Assembly (NCBI RefSeq): GCF_013179575.1
Contig: NZ_JABMCQ010000008.1
Coordinates: forward strand, 1-54,785
Length of the DNA: 54,785 bases
Source of the DNA: Sphingobacterium shayense
GTDB lineage: Bacteria > Bacteroidota > Bacteroidia > Sphingobacteriales > Sphingobacteriaceae
Reading direction: 5' to 3'
Both the position numbers and the translations under genes were made by a program. Below are positions 28,170-35,687 of the stretch, piece after piece (position 1 is the stretch's first letter; every line of letters starts with the position of its first letter). The notes under the pieces are model-generated. The model saw only the letters and a program-made list of their open reading frames with translations, had not been told where the DNA came from and did not search any database.

Positions 28170-29668
28170 TCTATATTTAACTTTTCTATTGTCTTTAGTA
28201 CGCCATCGGCGTTAATCTCTTGCAGATATTGCGTCACGGATTCCTCAAATCCCGGATAGGTCGTCAGATCCATTCCCCACAGGCTGTCTTCACGCAACAC
28301 CTTCGCTACTACAGTAACGCTATCTCGCCAATATTCGTGTAACACGGAAGCGAACTCGTCCTGCAAAACCACACGCTGCCCACCAAATGTCGCGATATAC
28401 TTGCCTTCTTCGAGACTGCTATCCATGAATTTAATATACGCGGCAAAACCGAAAGCCATGTAGGCTGGTGATGCCATGTTTTTATTGTACCATTTTTTTA
28501 GTAGTGGCACATTGCGCATATTCATTTTCGAGGTATAGTTCATTGCAATATTCTCCCATCGATGGTCGAGAAATGGATTGCTAAAACGGTCGATAACGCT
28601 ACTTGCAAATTGCGTTACATCGGAAGGTTCGATATAGGCATCTAGAATTGATGGACCTATTTCCTTGTACATTAGATTTTTGACAAAAACACTAAAAGTG
28701 TCGCTGCTCATCGACTCCTTCACCACCTGAAAGCCGCTACCGAGTGCTGCTGCACAGCTAAATGTATGCGTACCATTCAAAAGACGAAGTTTTATCTCTT
28801 TAAACTTTTCTATAGAAGGGACCAAAACGATGCCTTTATCGACGCTCGCGAAACTCAAACGCTCACGCACCCTAGCCGAGCCTGTTTCAATTGCCCATAG
28901 ACTGAAGGGCTCGGCCATGATCATGAGCTCGTCGTTGTAGCCTAATTCCGCTTCTGTTTGTTGTTGTTGTTCCAGGGGCAATTTCCCCGGAACGATCCTG
29001 TCCACTAATGTATTGCAAAAATCGTTCGCTTGCAGCAGCCATCCTTCAAACTCAGGGCCAAGAAGATTCTGTTTTGCTAGATTCAACAGGATGCTTTTTA
29101 ACTTGGTCGCATTGTCGGTGATAAGCTCCGTTGGAAGGATAACCAAACCTTTGTCGCCATCGCCTTTGAAGTATTTATACCGCTCGTATAAAAATGCTAA
29201 AAGTTTGCCAGGAAACGAAACCGGAGGCTCGTCATTAACACTATCATTACTAAGTACGATACCTACCTCTGTTGTATTGGATAGCACAACCGTGAGCTCC
29301 GGATTATGCGCCGATTGTAAAATCTCCTGCCAGTCGTTAGACGCCGCCAATACGCGTGATATGGCGTTATTTACATTGTAGCTTATAACCTGTTTACCGT
29401 CCTGAATACCTTTTATGCATAGGGTATAAACACAGTTTTGTTTATCAAAAGCGTCCGCACCTTGAGAAGATGTGGATTTAACCACCAGCACTCGCCCGTT
29501 AAAAACTCCTTCCTTGTTGGCTTTATCGATGTAATAGTCAGGAAGGCCTCGCAGCAGTACTCCTGTGCCAAACTGCAACACACGTTCAGGAAGCTCGAAC
29601 GACTCTTCCGCCGGTAGTGCAATCCCAGGAACATTAATTTTTTCTACATTTTCTTTTGAAAGCAACAT
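28151..29668 (-). CDS. uxaB: Tagaturonate reductase
   Basis: NADH-dependent reductase of 505 residues from the mannitol dehydrogenase family, converting D-tagaturonate to D-altronate. It shows RVLQFGTGVLLRGLPDYYID (nucleotide-binding start), VVLSNTTEVGI, LPTELITDNATKLK, NDFCNTLVDRIVPG and KLRLLNGTHTFSCAAALGSG with the catalytic Lys/His pattern. UxaB rather than UxuB is preferred because of overall similarity to the E. coli UxaB blocks and because uxaA, not uxuA, is next door. It is the first metabolic gene after the two secreted hydrolases (61 bp after GH105). Confidence 0.93.
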   Translation of the reverse strand: MLLSKENVEKINVPGIALPAEESFELPERVLQFGTGVLLRGLPDYYIDKANKEGVFNGRVLVVKSTSSQGADAFDKQNCVYTLCIKGIQDGKQVISYNVNNAISRVLAASNDWQEILQSAHNPELTVVLSNTTEVGIVLSNDSVNDEPPVSFPGKLLAFLYERYKYFKGDGDKGLVILPTELITDNATKLKSILLNLAKQNLLGPEFEGWLLQANDFCNTLVDRIVPGKLPLEQQQQTEAELGYNDELMIMAEPFSLWAIETGSARVRERLSFASVDKGIVLVPSIEKFKEIKLRLLNGTHTFSCAAALGSGFQVVKESMSSDTFSVFVKNLMYKEIGPSILDAYIEPSDVTQFASSVIDRFSNPFLDHRWENIAMNYTSKMNMRNVPLLKKWYNKNMASPAYMAFGFAAYIKFMDSSLEEGKYIATFGGQRVVLQDEFASVLHEYWRDSVTVVAKVLREDSLWGMDLTTYPGFEESVTQYLQEINADGVLKTIEKLNIEWQVEY

Positions 29669-29729
29669 GTTATTATTCCGTATTATATTTTTCTTATCTA
29701 TTTAGATGATTCTTGCTCATTGCTATGCG

Positions 29730-31640
29730 CTACTTGGCATTTTTTAAAAACCAACTTATTAATTCGGTTGTAGCCGTAAAATTTTGGTACTCTGAAGGCA
29801 GCTTGCGTCCGTCTATATATTCATTATATACCCAAGGATCTCCAACGGCGAACACCGTTCCCTTTCCATATTTGGCCGTAGCAATGATAACATCACCATT
29901 ATCTTCCAAAGCAGTTTTCGCACCAGAGGAGACCTTTATGGTCGAAATTTCTTTAATATATATTTTCTCGGTGTCCTTAAAAATACTGTTGCCTGCAGGT
30001 ATATTTATTCCCCCTGTTTGGTAATTATTCCCTTGGACACGATTACGGCTGTCTTGGTTGAAGGTTATACCGAATTTCTGCGCTAGGGTATTGAATTTTT
30101 CAATCTCGCAATTTCCGGCGTCATTAAGCAACATCACAAGTACTCCGCCCTGTTGCACCCACTGCTCGATTTGGCCAGCGTCTTGTTCATTCATATAGTT
30201 GGGTCTCTCTGTTTCCTTTTCCGTGTCTGGGTCCACAATTATATAAACGTCACTCTTAGCGAGGTTGGCACTAGTAGGCGCCTCCTTAAGCGTGTGGAGT
30301 TTCGCTCCTTGCTGAGCGAAAAGGCGGCCAAATAGACCAAAACCGTTATTGTCCCATCCGTCCCACAGGTAGTGGTAGGGGAGTAACTCGCCACCTGCGG
30401 ATTCTTTAAGTTCATTATTATAATAGTTGTCCAGTGTTACTGTATATGCGTGCTTACCTCTTATTCCTTGCAAAAATTCAACTTCAGACGCCGCGCGTAT
30501 GAAAGCTCCCACTCCCTTAGGGTCGTTCTTCCGAATCGGCTCTGACATATAATAATTAAAACTGCCATCGCGGTACTTCGATCCTCCTAAGCCTGAAACC
30601 TCGACAACGCGATTTAAATCAACTTTATCAGCTCCATCTTCGGTTACGAACTCTTTTAATAAACCTTTGTATCCCTTGTCGATATTCTTGACAAATTTAT
30701 CGGAGACATATCCCCGGCGCACGGCTTTTGCCATAGCATAAACAAACATACTCGAAGCGGACGCTTCCACATAGTTTCCCTTACGCGTACCTAAATCTAG
30801 GATATCGTACCATACTGAAGTCTTTGGGTCTTGGTATTTAGCGGCAGCTGTTAAGGTTCGCTCTAAAATTGCTAATAACTCGCCGCGACGAGGATGATCT
30901 GTTGGAAAATATTCGAGCACATCTACCAGTCCCATCGAGAACCAGCCCATACCGCGTCCCCAAAAATGCTTAGAAAGACCTGTCTGAGGGTCCGACCATC
31001 GTTCTTTACGAGACTCGTCCCATCCATGGTATAATAAACCCGTTTTTTCATCGCGCGCATGGTTTTCCATGTACACAAACTGATTCACCACATCGTCATA
31101 TATACTGGGGATATTACGTATCGATGCGTATTCGGTGTAGAAGGGTTGCCCCATATACAAACCATCGAGCCACATCTGATAGGGATAAATTTTCTTGTGC
31201 CAAAATCCTCCTTCGTTGGTTCTCGGATGGGACTGCAGCTGACCATAAAGTTTGTCTGCTGCCTTCAAATATTTTTGGTTTCCAGTTACCTTATAAAGAA
31301 AAAGAAGCGATGTTCCATTTTTCACATGATCAATGTTATACTCTGTAGGGTCATAATTTTTAAGTTCCCCTTCGGGAGTCACAAATTGATCCATCCAAGC
31401 CTGGATATAGTTAAAATATTCAGGTTTTCCTGTATTCTTCCAGACTTCTACCATTCCCTCCAGCACAACGCCCATATCATACGTCCATTTCGGGCCTTTC
31501 GTTTTGTCTGTAAATTGCGTTCCTTTAAATTGCTTCTCCATAGCCGAAATCGCCATGCGCTCGGAAATTGCTTTGTTCTGCGCAAATCCGAAACTACCTA
31601 GCAGAAGCAGACAAAGTGTAAATATTATATTTCTTTTCAT
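29730..31640 (-). CDS. Secreted GH105 unsaturated rhamnogalacturonyl hydrolase with C-terminal GATase-like domain
   Basis: The 636-residue protein has a signal peptide ending SFGFAQ (about residue 21) and an (alpha/alpha)6 GH105/GH88-type catalytic domain to about residue 395. The domain has KWTYDMGVVLEGM and MWLDGLYMGQPF; Asp about 158 in the latter corresponds to the catalytic acid of YteR-like enzymes. It would remove the unsaturated uronic acid from lyase-made pectin fragments. Residues about 410-636 form an extra alpha/beta domain (VYIIVDP, QWVQQGGVLVMLLNDAG, GKGTVFAVGDPWVYNEY) resembling DUF4350/GATase-1-like domains. It follows GH28 by 21 bp. Confidence 0.92.
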   Translation of the reverse strand: MKRNIIFTLCLLLLGSFGFAQNKAISERMAISAMEKQFKGTQFTDKTKGPKWTYDMGVVLEGMVEVWKNTGKPEYFNYIQAWMDQFVTPEGELKNYDPTEYNIDHVKNGTSLLFLYKVTGNQKYLKAADKLYGQLQSHPRTNEGGFWHKKIYPYQMWLDGLYMGQPFYTEYASIRNIPSIYDDVVNQFVYMENHARDEKTGLLYHGWDESRKERWSDPQTGLSKHFWGRGMGWFSMGLVDVLEYFPTDHPRRGELLAILERTLTAAAKYQDPKTSVWYDILDLGTRKGNYVEASASSMFVYAMAKAVRRGYVSDKFVKNIDKGYKGLLKEFVTEDGADKVDLNRVVEVSGLGGSKYRDGSFNYYMSEPIRKNDPKGVGAFIRAASEVEFLQGIRGKHAYTVTLDNYYNNELKESAGGELLPYHYLWDGWDNNGFGLFGRLFAQQGAKLHTLKEAPTSANLAKSDVYIIVDPDTEKETERPNYMNEQDAGQIEQWVQQGGVLVMLLNDAGNCEIEKFNTLAQKFGITFNQDSRNRVQGNNYQTGGINIPAGNSIFKDTEKIYIKEISTIKVSSGAKTALEDNGDVIIATAKYGKGTVFAVGDPWVYNEYIDGRKLPSEYQNFTATTELISWFLKNAK

Positions 31641-31661
31641 GATCTATTCTTCTTAACAAAT

Positions 31662-33335
31662 TTAATTGACTTTTAATGCGCTTTTCGATACTCCAGCACC
31701 TATGTCGCTCTTATTCTTTACCGCGCTAAGGTCAACCTCTGTAAGAGACACATCCTCACTATTTTCACCCGTTAGGCTAACCAACAATTCCGTTGTACCA
31801 CTAGGGCGCAACTGATTAATATGAACATTCTTACTATTGTCAATCGAGATAAGTGGAGCACTGTGGCTAACCTTCAGCTGCACATTTTTCAGACTTATAC
31901 CCGTCGCCTCGGAAATTTCAATTCCTTTATCCGAAACAATATTGATATTCTCCATGTTAATATTTTTAATGTGCATTTCCGGCAATCCGCGCACGAATAT
32001 CCCTTTTGCTGCGCCACTAACGCTAACATTGCGGATATCGAAGTTCGCAAAACGAGGCGTTTCTTCACTCACTGGATACGTCACTTTTTTAACTACTGCG
32101 GGCTCCTCACCTTCGATAGGCACAGGATCGACCGCCTCATAGTACATATCAAATAAAATTGCTTCTCCAGGAATATCAACCATGTTGATGTTGCTGATAA
32201 ATATATTCTCTACCAGTCCTCCTCGGCCGCGCTTTGTCTTAAAGCGAAGACCAATATCGGTACCAATAAAAGAACAATCATCTACCCAAATATTACGTGC
32301 TCCGCCACTCATCTCGCTTCCTACAACAAAACCACCATGTGCATGATAAACTACACTACGGCGGATAATTACATTTTCGGTAGGCATAGCTCGATCTCTA
32401 CCCGCTTTATCACGTCCTGACTTTATGCATATACCGTCATCACCGACATCAAAGGTACAGTCTTCAACAAGCACATTTTTACAGGATTCAATATCCACGC
32501 CGTCACCATTTTGGGCGTACCATGGATTCCGCACAGTAACATGACGAAGGGTCAAATCTTCGCACATCAATGGGTGTAGATTCCACGCCGGAGAATTTTG
32601 AATTGTTACCCCCTCGATAAGCACTCCTTTGCAGGAGGTAAATACCAGTAGGTTTGGTCGTAGAAAATCCTTTACATCAATAAAATCTTCCTTTGTAAGT
32701 CCGGGCAACATAGTCCCTTTTTTATTTTCATGCTGACCACGCATTGAGCTCGCCGAAGGGTACCAGATATTCGTTTTCGCATCCACTACGCCACCTGAGG
32801 CAACCAGCTTTTTCCACTGCGACTCGGTCAATTTACTCTTTTTGACCATGCGCCAGGCACCGCCACTACCATCGATAATTCCTGCGCCAGTAATGGCTAT
32901 ATTTACGAGATCTTTTCCAGAAATAGGGTTTTGATTACGCCACGAAGGCTCGCCCTCCCAGTTAGATTCTACCAATTTATACTGGTCAAAGTCATCCGAG
33001 AACAATAGTACGGCATCCCTTTGGATATGCAGGTTCACGTTACTCTTCATTTCTAGCGGTCCCGTTAGCCATAATCCTGCTGGTACGTTTACCACTGCCC
33101 CTCCTTTATTACTAGCAGCAGCAATAGCATCATTAATAGCATCAGTATTCATGAATTGACCGTCACCTTTTGCTCCAAAAGAAGTTATCTGCAGCGTATC
33201 GCTGGGGAAACTCACCTGTTTAATTGTTGGTCTTTGTGGCTGCTGTGCCTGCAGGTGAGTGATGCCCATTGTCGAAATAAGGATAAATAATACCCTAAGC
33301 TGCATTCCGAATGTTTTCATCTTTTTAATCATCAT
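31662..33335 (-). CDS. Secreted GH28 polygalacturonase
   Basis: Right-handed beta-helix pectinase of about 557 residues that hydrolyses galacturonan chains. The ATG-ATG at 33335 begins a signal peptide ending ITHLQAQ; the frame extends to a TTG at 33365, which is a poor start. GH28 signatures are NGDGVDIES, DVGDDGICIKSGRD (adjacent catalytic Asp residues, about 298-299), HAHGGFVVGSEMSGG (catalytic His) and RFKTKRGRGG. First gene of the nine-gene operon. A promoter and a half-palindrome are seen just upstream. Confidence 0.95.
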   Translation of the reverse strand: MMIKKMKTFGMQLRVLFILISTMGITHLQAQQPQRPTIKQVSFPSDTLQITSFGAKGDGQFMNTDAINDAIAAASNKGGAVVNVPAGLWLTGPLEMKSNVNLHIQRDAVLLFSDDFDQYKLVESNWEGEPSWRNQNPISGKDLVNIAITGAGIIDGSGGAWRMVKKSKLTESQWKKLVASGGVVDAKTNIWYPSASSMRGQHENKKGTMLPGLTKEDFIDVKDFLRPNLLVFTSCKGVLIEGVTIQNSPAWNLHPLMCEDLTLRHVTVRNPWYAQNGDGVDIESCKNVLVEDCTFDVGDDGICIKSGRDKAGRDRAMPTENVIIRRSVVYHAHGGFVVGSEMSGGARNIWVDDCSFIGTDIGLRFKTKRGRGGLVENIFISNINMVDIPGEAILFDMYYEAVDPVPIEGEEPAVVKKVTYPVSEETPRFANFDIRNVSVSGAAKGIFVRGLPEMHIKNINMENINIVSDKGIEISEATGISLKNVQLKVSHSAPLISIDNSKNVHINQLRPSGTTELLVSLTGENSEDVSLTEVDLSAVKNKSDIGAGVSKSALKVN

Positions 33336-33362
33336 ATATCTGGAATTGGTTAGTTCGCAGCA

Positions 33363-33393
33363 CAAGTCTACACCCTTTGTCTAGCAAAGACAA
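33363..33393 (-). promoter_or_regulatory. Promoter of the GH28-to-gapN operon
   Basis: On the minus strand TTG (33391-33393), 20 bp, then TAGACTTG (33363-33370) fits the Bacteroidota -33/-7 pattern with one mismatch in the -7 box. It lies 28 bp before the chosen ATG. Confidence 0.5.
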
Positions 33394-33404
33394 GGAAAAA
33401 CTAT

Positions 33405-33418
33405 GCAATCGTTACCGG
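33405..33418. promoter_or_regulatory. Half-site matching the long palindromes
   Basis: GCAATCGTTACCGG matches 13 of 14 bases of the left arm plus centre of the palindrome at 35587-35618. The other half is not conserved. It lies 11 bp upstream of the -33 element of the GH28 operon promoter. Confidence 0.45.
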
Positions 33419-33638
33419 ACTGCAGTTCCTATAGTTCTGTGAACAAATTCCATTCTCAACACTTTCAACCCCGTCATTTTATATATTGATGATTGTAGTT
33501 GTATTATCGTACCGATAGCGAAAATCTATCGGCTCGTGAATAACCCTGGTTTATAATAACAAAGTTACAATCTTCTTTTGATCAACTGGTTGAATGGAAA
33601 TTTAGGCATTAAATTTCGCTTTAGGCGTACTGGAGGTC

Positions 33639-33677
33639 AAAATTAAAAGCGCAAACGTTATCGATAACGTTTGCGCT
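33639..33677 (-). terminator. 30-bp perfect palindrome with T-rich tail; terminator of the dehydrogenase unit and possible operator
   Basis: The arm AGCGCAAACGTTATC at 33648-33662 is followed directly by its exact inverse complement (33663-33677). On the minus strand it lies 41 bp past the dehydrogenase stop and is followed by TTTAATTTT, as a rho-independent terminator would be, although the hairpin would have no unpaired loop in DNA. The same arm pattern recurs at 35587-35618 without a T tail, so the site may also bind a dimeric regulator. Confidence 0.7.
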
Positions 33678-33718
33678 CAATTGCGAAACAAGATTTTTAA
33701 CCCAAATGGGTCGTCGCA

Positions 33719-34735
33719 TTAAACGTTATCAAACTCGATAACCGTTTTTATGCCGGAAAGCAGCGGACGAGATGGGTCCAAGAATAAGCTCGCCGCCTCA
33801 CCAAAAGGAACTCTATTTGTTATAAACTGGGCTGACTTAATGTCCCCGCTCGACAAGCGCTGCATGACATAATCGAAATCCGAGCTAAGCGCATTTCGGC
33901 TGCTCATCAAAGTCCCTTCTCGCTTATGAAACTCGGGGTGAGAAAAGGTGATCTCCTGCTTCTGTAGTCCGACCAATACGTAACGGCCTCCGTGCGCCAT
34001 AAAAGAAAATGCATTATTGATGGCGACTCTGCTGCCACTAGCATCAAAAACAAGGGGCACCATATCGCCACCAGTAAGGTCAGCTATTTGTTGATGAACA
34101 TCTTCATCTAAAGCATTAACTACCGCCTCTGCGCCCAACGAGGCGGCCATTGCTAGCCTTTTTTTGTCCATATCTAAAGCGATAACACGAGCTCCTGCTT
34201 TACTCGCCAAAGCGATAATCCCTAGTCCAATGGGTCCCGCACCGATAACCAACACGTCTTCGCCTGCAGTTAGTTGACCGCGCTGCAATCCGTGGGCACC
34301 AATCGATAAGGGTTCCACGAGTACTAGGTCATCAAAATCAAGCCCTTCTAGCTTACGCACCGACGAAGAGGGGACGACGACATACTCAGCCATAGCCCCG
34401 TCTATATGTACGCCCAGCACCCGCATATCACTACTACAGTTCGGCTTACCCATTCGTGAGGCGATGTCTTCTCCTTTAGTAAAATAAGGGATAACGGTTA
34501 CCTTGTCGCCGACAGAAAAACCCTTCGCATCTCCCTTTATATACTCGGCGGCAACCTCGTGGCCTAGTATTCTAGGGTAGCTAAAAAATGGTTGATTTCC
34601 TGAGAAAGCATGGATATCTGTTCCACAAATCCCAATTTTTCTGACTTTCAGCAGCGATTCCCCCGCTGAAGGCTCGGGGATGGCGACTTCAATATATTCA
34701 AACTTCCCCGGCTTTAGGCATACTAACTGTCTCAT
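33719..34735 (-). CDS. Zinc-type alcohol/polyol dehydrogenase (MDR superfamily)
   Basis: A 338-residue NAD(P)-dependent dehydrogenase. The catalytic zinc ligands are visible in GICGTDIHAF (Cys) and ILGHEVAAEY (His-Glu), and the Rossmann motif is VIGAGPIGLGIIAL. The lobe that usually carries four structural-zinc cysteines reads PYFTKGEDIASRMGKPNCSSDM and keeps only one Cys, so that zinc is probably absent. The nearest relatives by pattern are sorbitol, L-idonate and galactonate dehydrogenases; substrate is unknown. It follows the CE12 gene by 18 bp, so it may process a sugar acid released from pectin. Confidence 0.85.
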   Translation of the reverse strand: MRQLVCLKPGKFEYIEVAIPEPSAGESLLKVRKIGICGTDIHAFSGNQPFFSYPRILGHEVAAEYIKGDAKGFSVGDKVTVIPYFTKGEDIASRMGKPNCSSDMRVLGVHIDGAMAEYVVVPSSSVRKLEGLDFDDLVLVEPLSIGAHGLQRGQLTAGEDVLVIGAGPIGLGIIALASKAGARVIALDMDKKRLAMAASLGAEAVVNALDEDVHQQIADLTGGDMVPLVFDASGSRVAINNAFSFMAHGGRYVLVGLQKQEITFSHPEFHKREGTLMSSRNALSSDFDYVMQRLSSGDIKSAQFITNRVPFGEAASLFLDPSRPLLSGIKTVIEFDNV

Positions 34736-34753
34736 CGTATTCTGTTGTTTTTA

Positions 34754-35506
34754 TTATTTTAGAAACGTCACTAGCGGATCGTTCATTCGTTTCAGTTCTG
34801 TTATTACTAGGTCGCTGACGGCTTTAGCCCCAAATCTATTCAAATGAGTGTTATCGATAACACCTTGAGGATAATTTTCGTGCTCGCCTGGCGTTAGCTG
34901 TAAAAAGAAATCTTTAGATGACTCTTCTCCCGCCTCTATAAGCATTTGGGAGGTCAGCGCCGTGAGGTCGATAAAAGTGACCCCAAGACTATCGGCCACT
35001 TGCTTTACCGCTTTAGGGTACGCCCCATGGGTGTCTACAAGCGTTCCGTTTTGAAACTTACGCCTGGCAATTGGACTTAAGAGCACGGGGGTACCTTTGG
35101 CTTCACGTACAGTGTGAACAAAAAAAGCAAGATTCTTTTTGAATTCGTCAATACCCGCTCCAGTCGACGGTTTATGGATTTTTTCATCATTATGTCCAAA
35201 CTGTATAAACAGATAGTCGCCTGGTTTCATGCTATCGGCAACTGGTGTCCATAAACCACCATGGATAAATGACTTCGTGCTTTTACCGTTGCGCGCTCGG
35301 TTGTCAATGTCGATATGCCCATTAAAGGCTTCGGCGAATGCCACGCCCCATCCCGTTTCGGGAAACTTATCGGGCTGCTTAATCGCCATGGTGGAATCAC
35401 CAATCATCCAAACGGTCGGCTTATCTCTTAGAACCAAAAAACTGGAAAATAGAAATCCCACTAATAGCAGAAACAAAGGAATAGATATCTTTCGATGCAT
35501 GATCAT
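34754..35506 (-). CDS. Secreted CE12-type rhamnogalacturonan acetylesterase (SGNH hydrolase)
   Basis: About 250 residues. The frame reaches a GTG at 35533, but the ATG at 35506 (MIMHRKISIPLFLLLVG) gives a better membrane-directing signal. The four SGNH blocks are GDST (nucleophile Ser), NRARNGKS (Gly), FGHND (Asn) and DNTHLN (Asp/His), in the spacing of rhamnogalacturonan acetylesterases. It should remove acetyl groups from pectin so that GH28 and GH105 can act. First gene of a two-gene unit with the dehydrogenase, divergent from the GH43/CE8 group. Confidence 0.92.
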   Translation of the reverse strand: MIMHRKISIPLFLLLVGFLFSSFLVLRDKPTVWMIGDSTMAIKQPDKFPETGWGVAFAEAFNGHIDIDNRARNGKSTKSFIHGGLWTPVADSMKPGDYLFIQFGHNDEKIHKPSTGAGIDEFKKNLAFFVHTVREAKGTPVLLSPIARRKFQNGTLVDTHGAYPKAVKQVADSLGVTFIDLTALTSQMLIEAGEESSKDFFLQLTPGEHENYPQGVIDNTHLNRFGAKAVSDLVITELKRMNDPLVTFLK

Positions 35507-35586
35507 AAGGTTTACGCCTGTCTTTATGGACACAACGCCATAAACACGTGTAATTTCAGTATTTTTTTTGACGAATACATATCTTT

Positions 35587-35618
35587 CCGCGCAATCGTTG
35601 CCGGCAACGATTGCGCGG
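35587..35618. promoter_or_regulatory. 32-bp perfect palindrome, candidate operator in the divergent promoter region
   Basis: The arm CCGCGCAATCGTTGCC (35587-35602) is followed directly by its exact inverse complement (35603-35618). It shares 11 of 14 inner arm positions with the palindrome at 33648-33677, and every difference is matched on the other arm. No T run follows on either strand, so a terminator is unlikely. It ends 7 bp before the -33 element of the GH43 promoter. A LacI-type dimer is the likely binder (inference). Confidence 0.75.
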
Positions 35619-35625
35619 TTAACTA

Positions 35626-35656
35626 TTTGGTAAATCTACGAAAATACGTAACCTTG
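35626..35656 (+). promoter_or_regulatory. Promoter of the GH43 / CE8 / esterase operon
   Basis: TTTG (35626-35629), 19 bp, then TAACCTTG (35649-35656) fits the Bacteroidota TTTG / TAnnTTTG pattern with one mismatch. The start codon lies 31 bp downstream. Confidence 0.6.
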
Positions 35657-35687
35657 TGTATACCAACAATAAATCTAAAAGGCCACC

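Larger units (their letters stand above)
33336..33718. other. Regulatory intergenic region upstream of the GH28 operon
   Basis: No gene. Reading from the GH28 start it holds a -7/-33 promoter pair (33363-33393), a partial copy of the long palindrome (33405-33418), an imperfect dyad CCGATAG-N7-CTATCGG (33512-33532), and the 30-bp palindrome that probably ends the dehydrogenase transcript (33648-33677). Confidence 0.65.
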
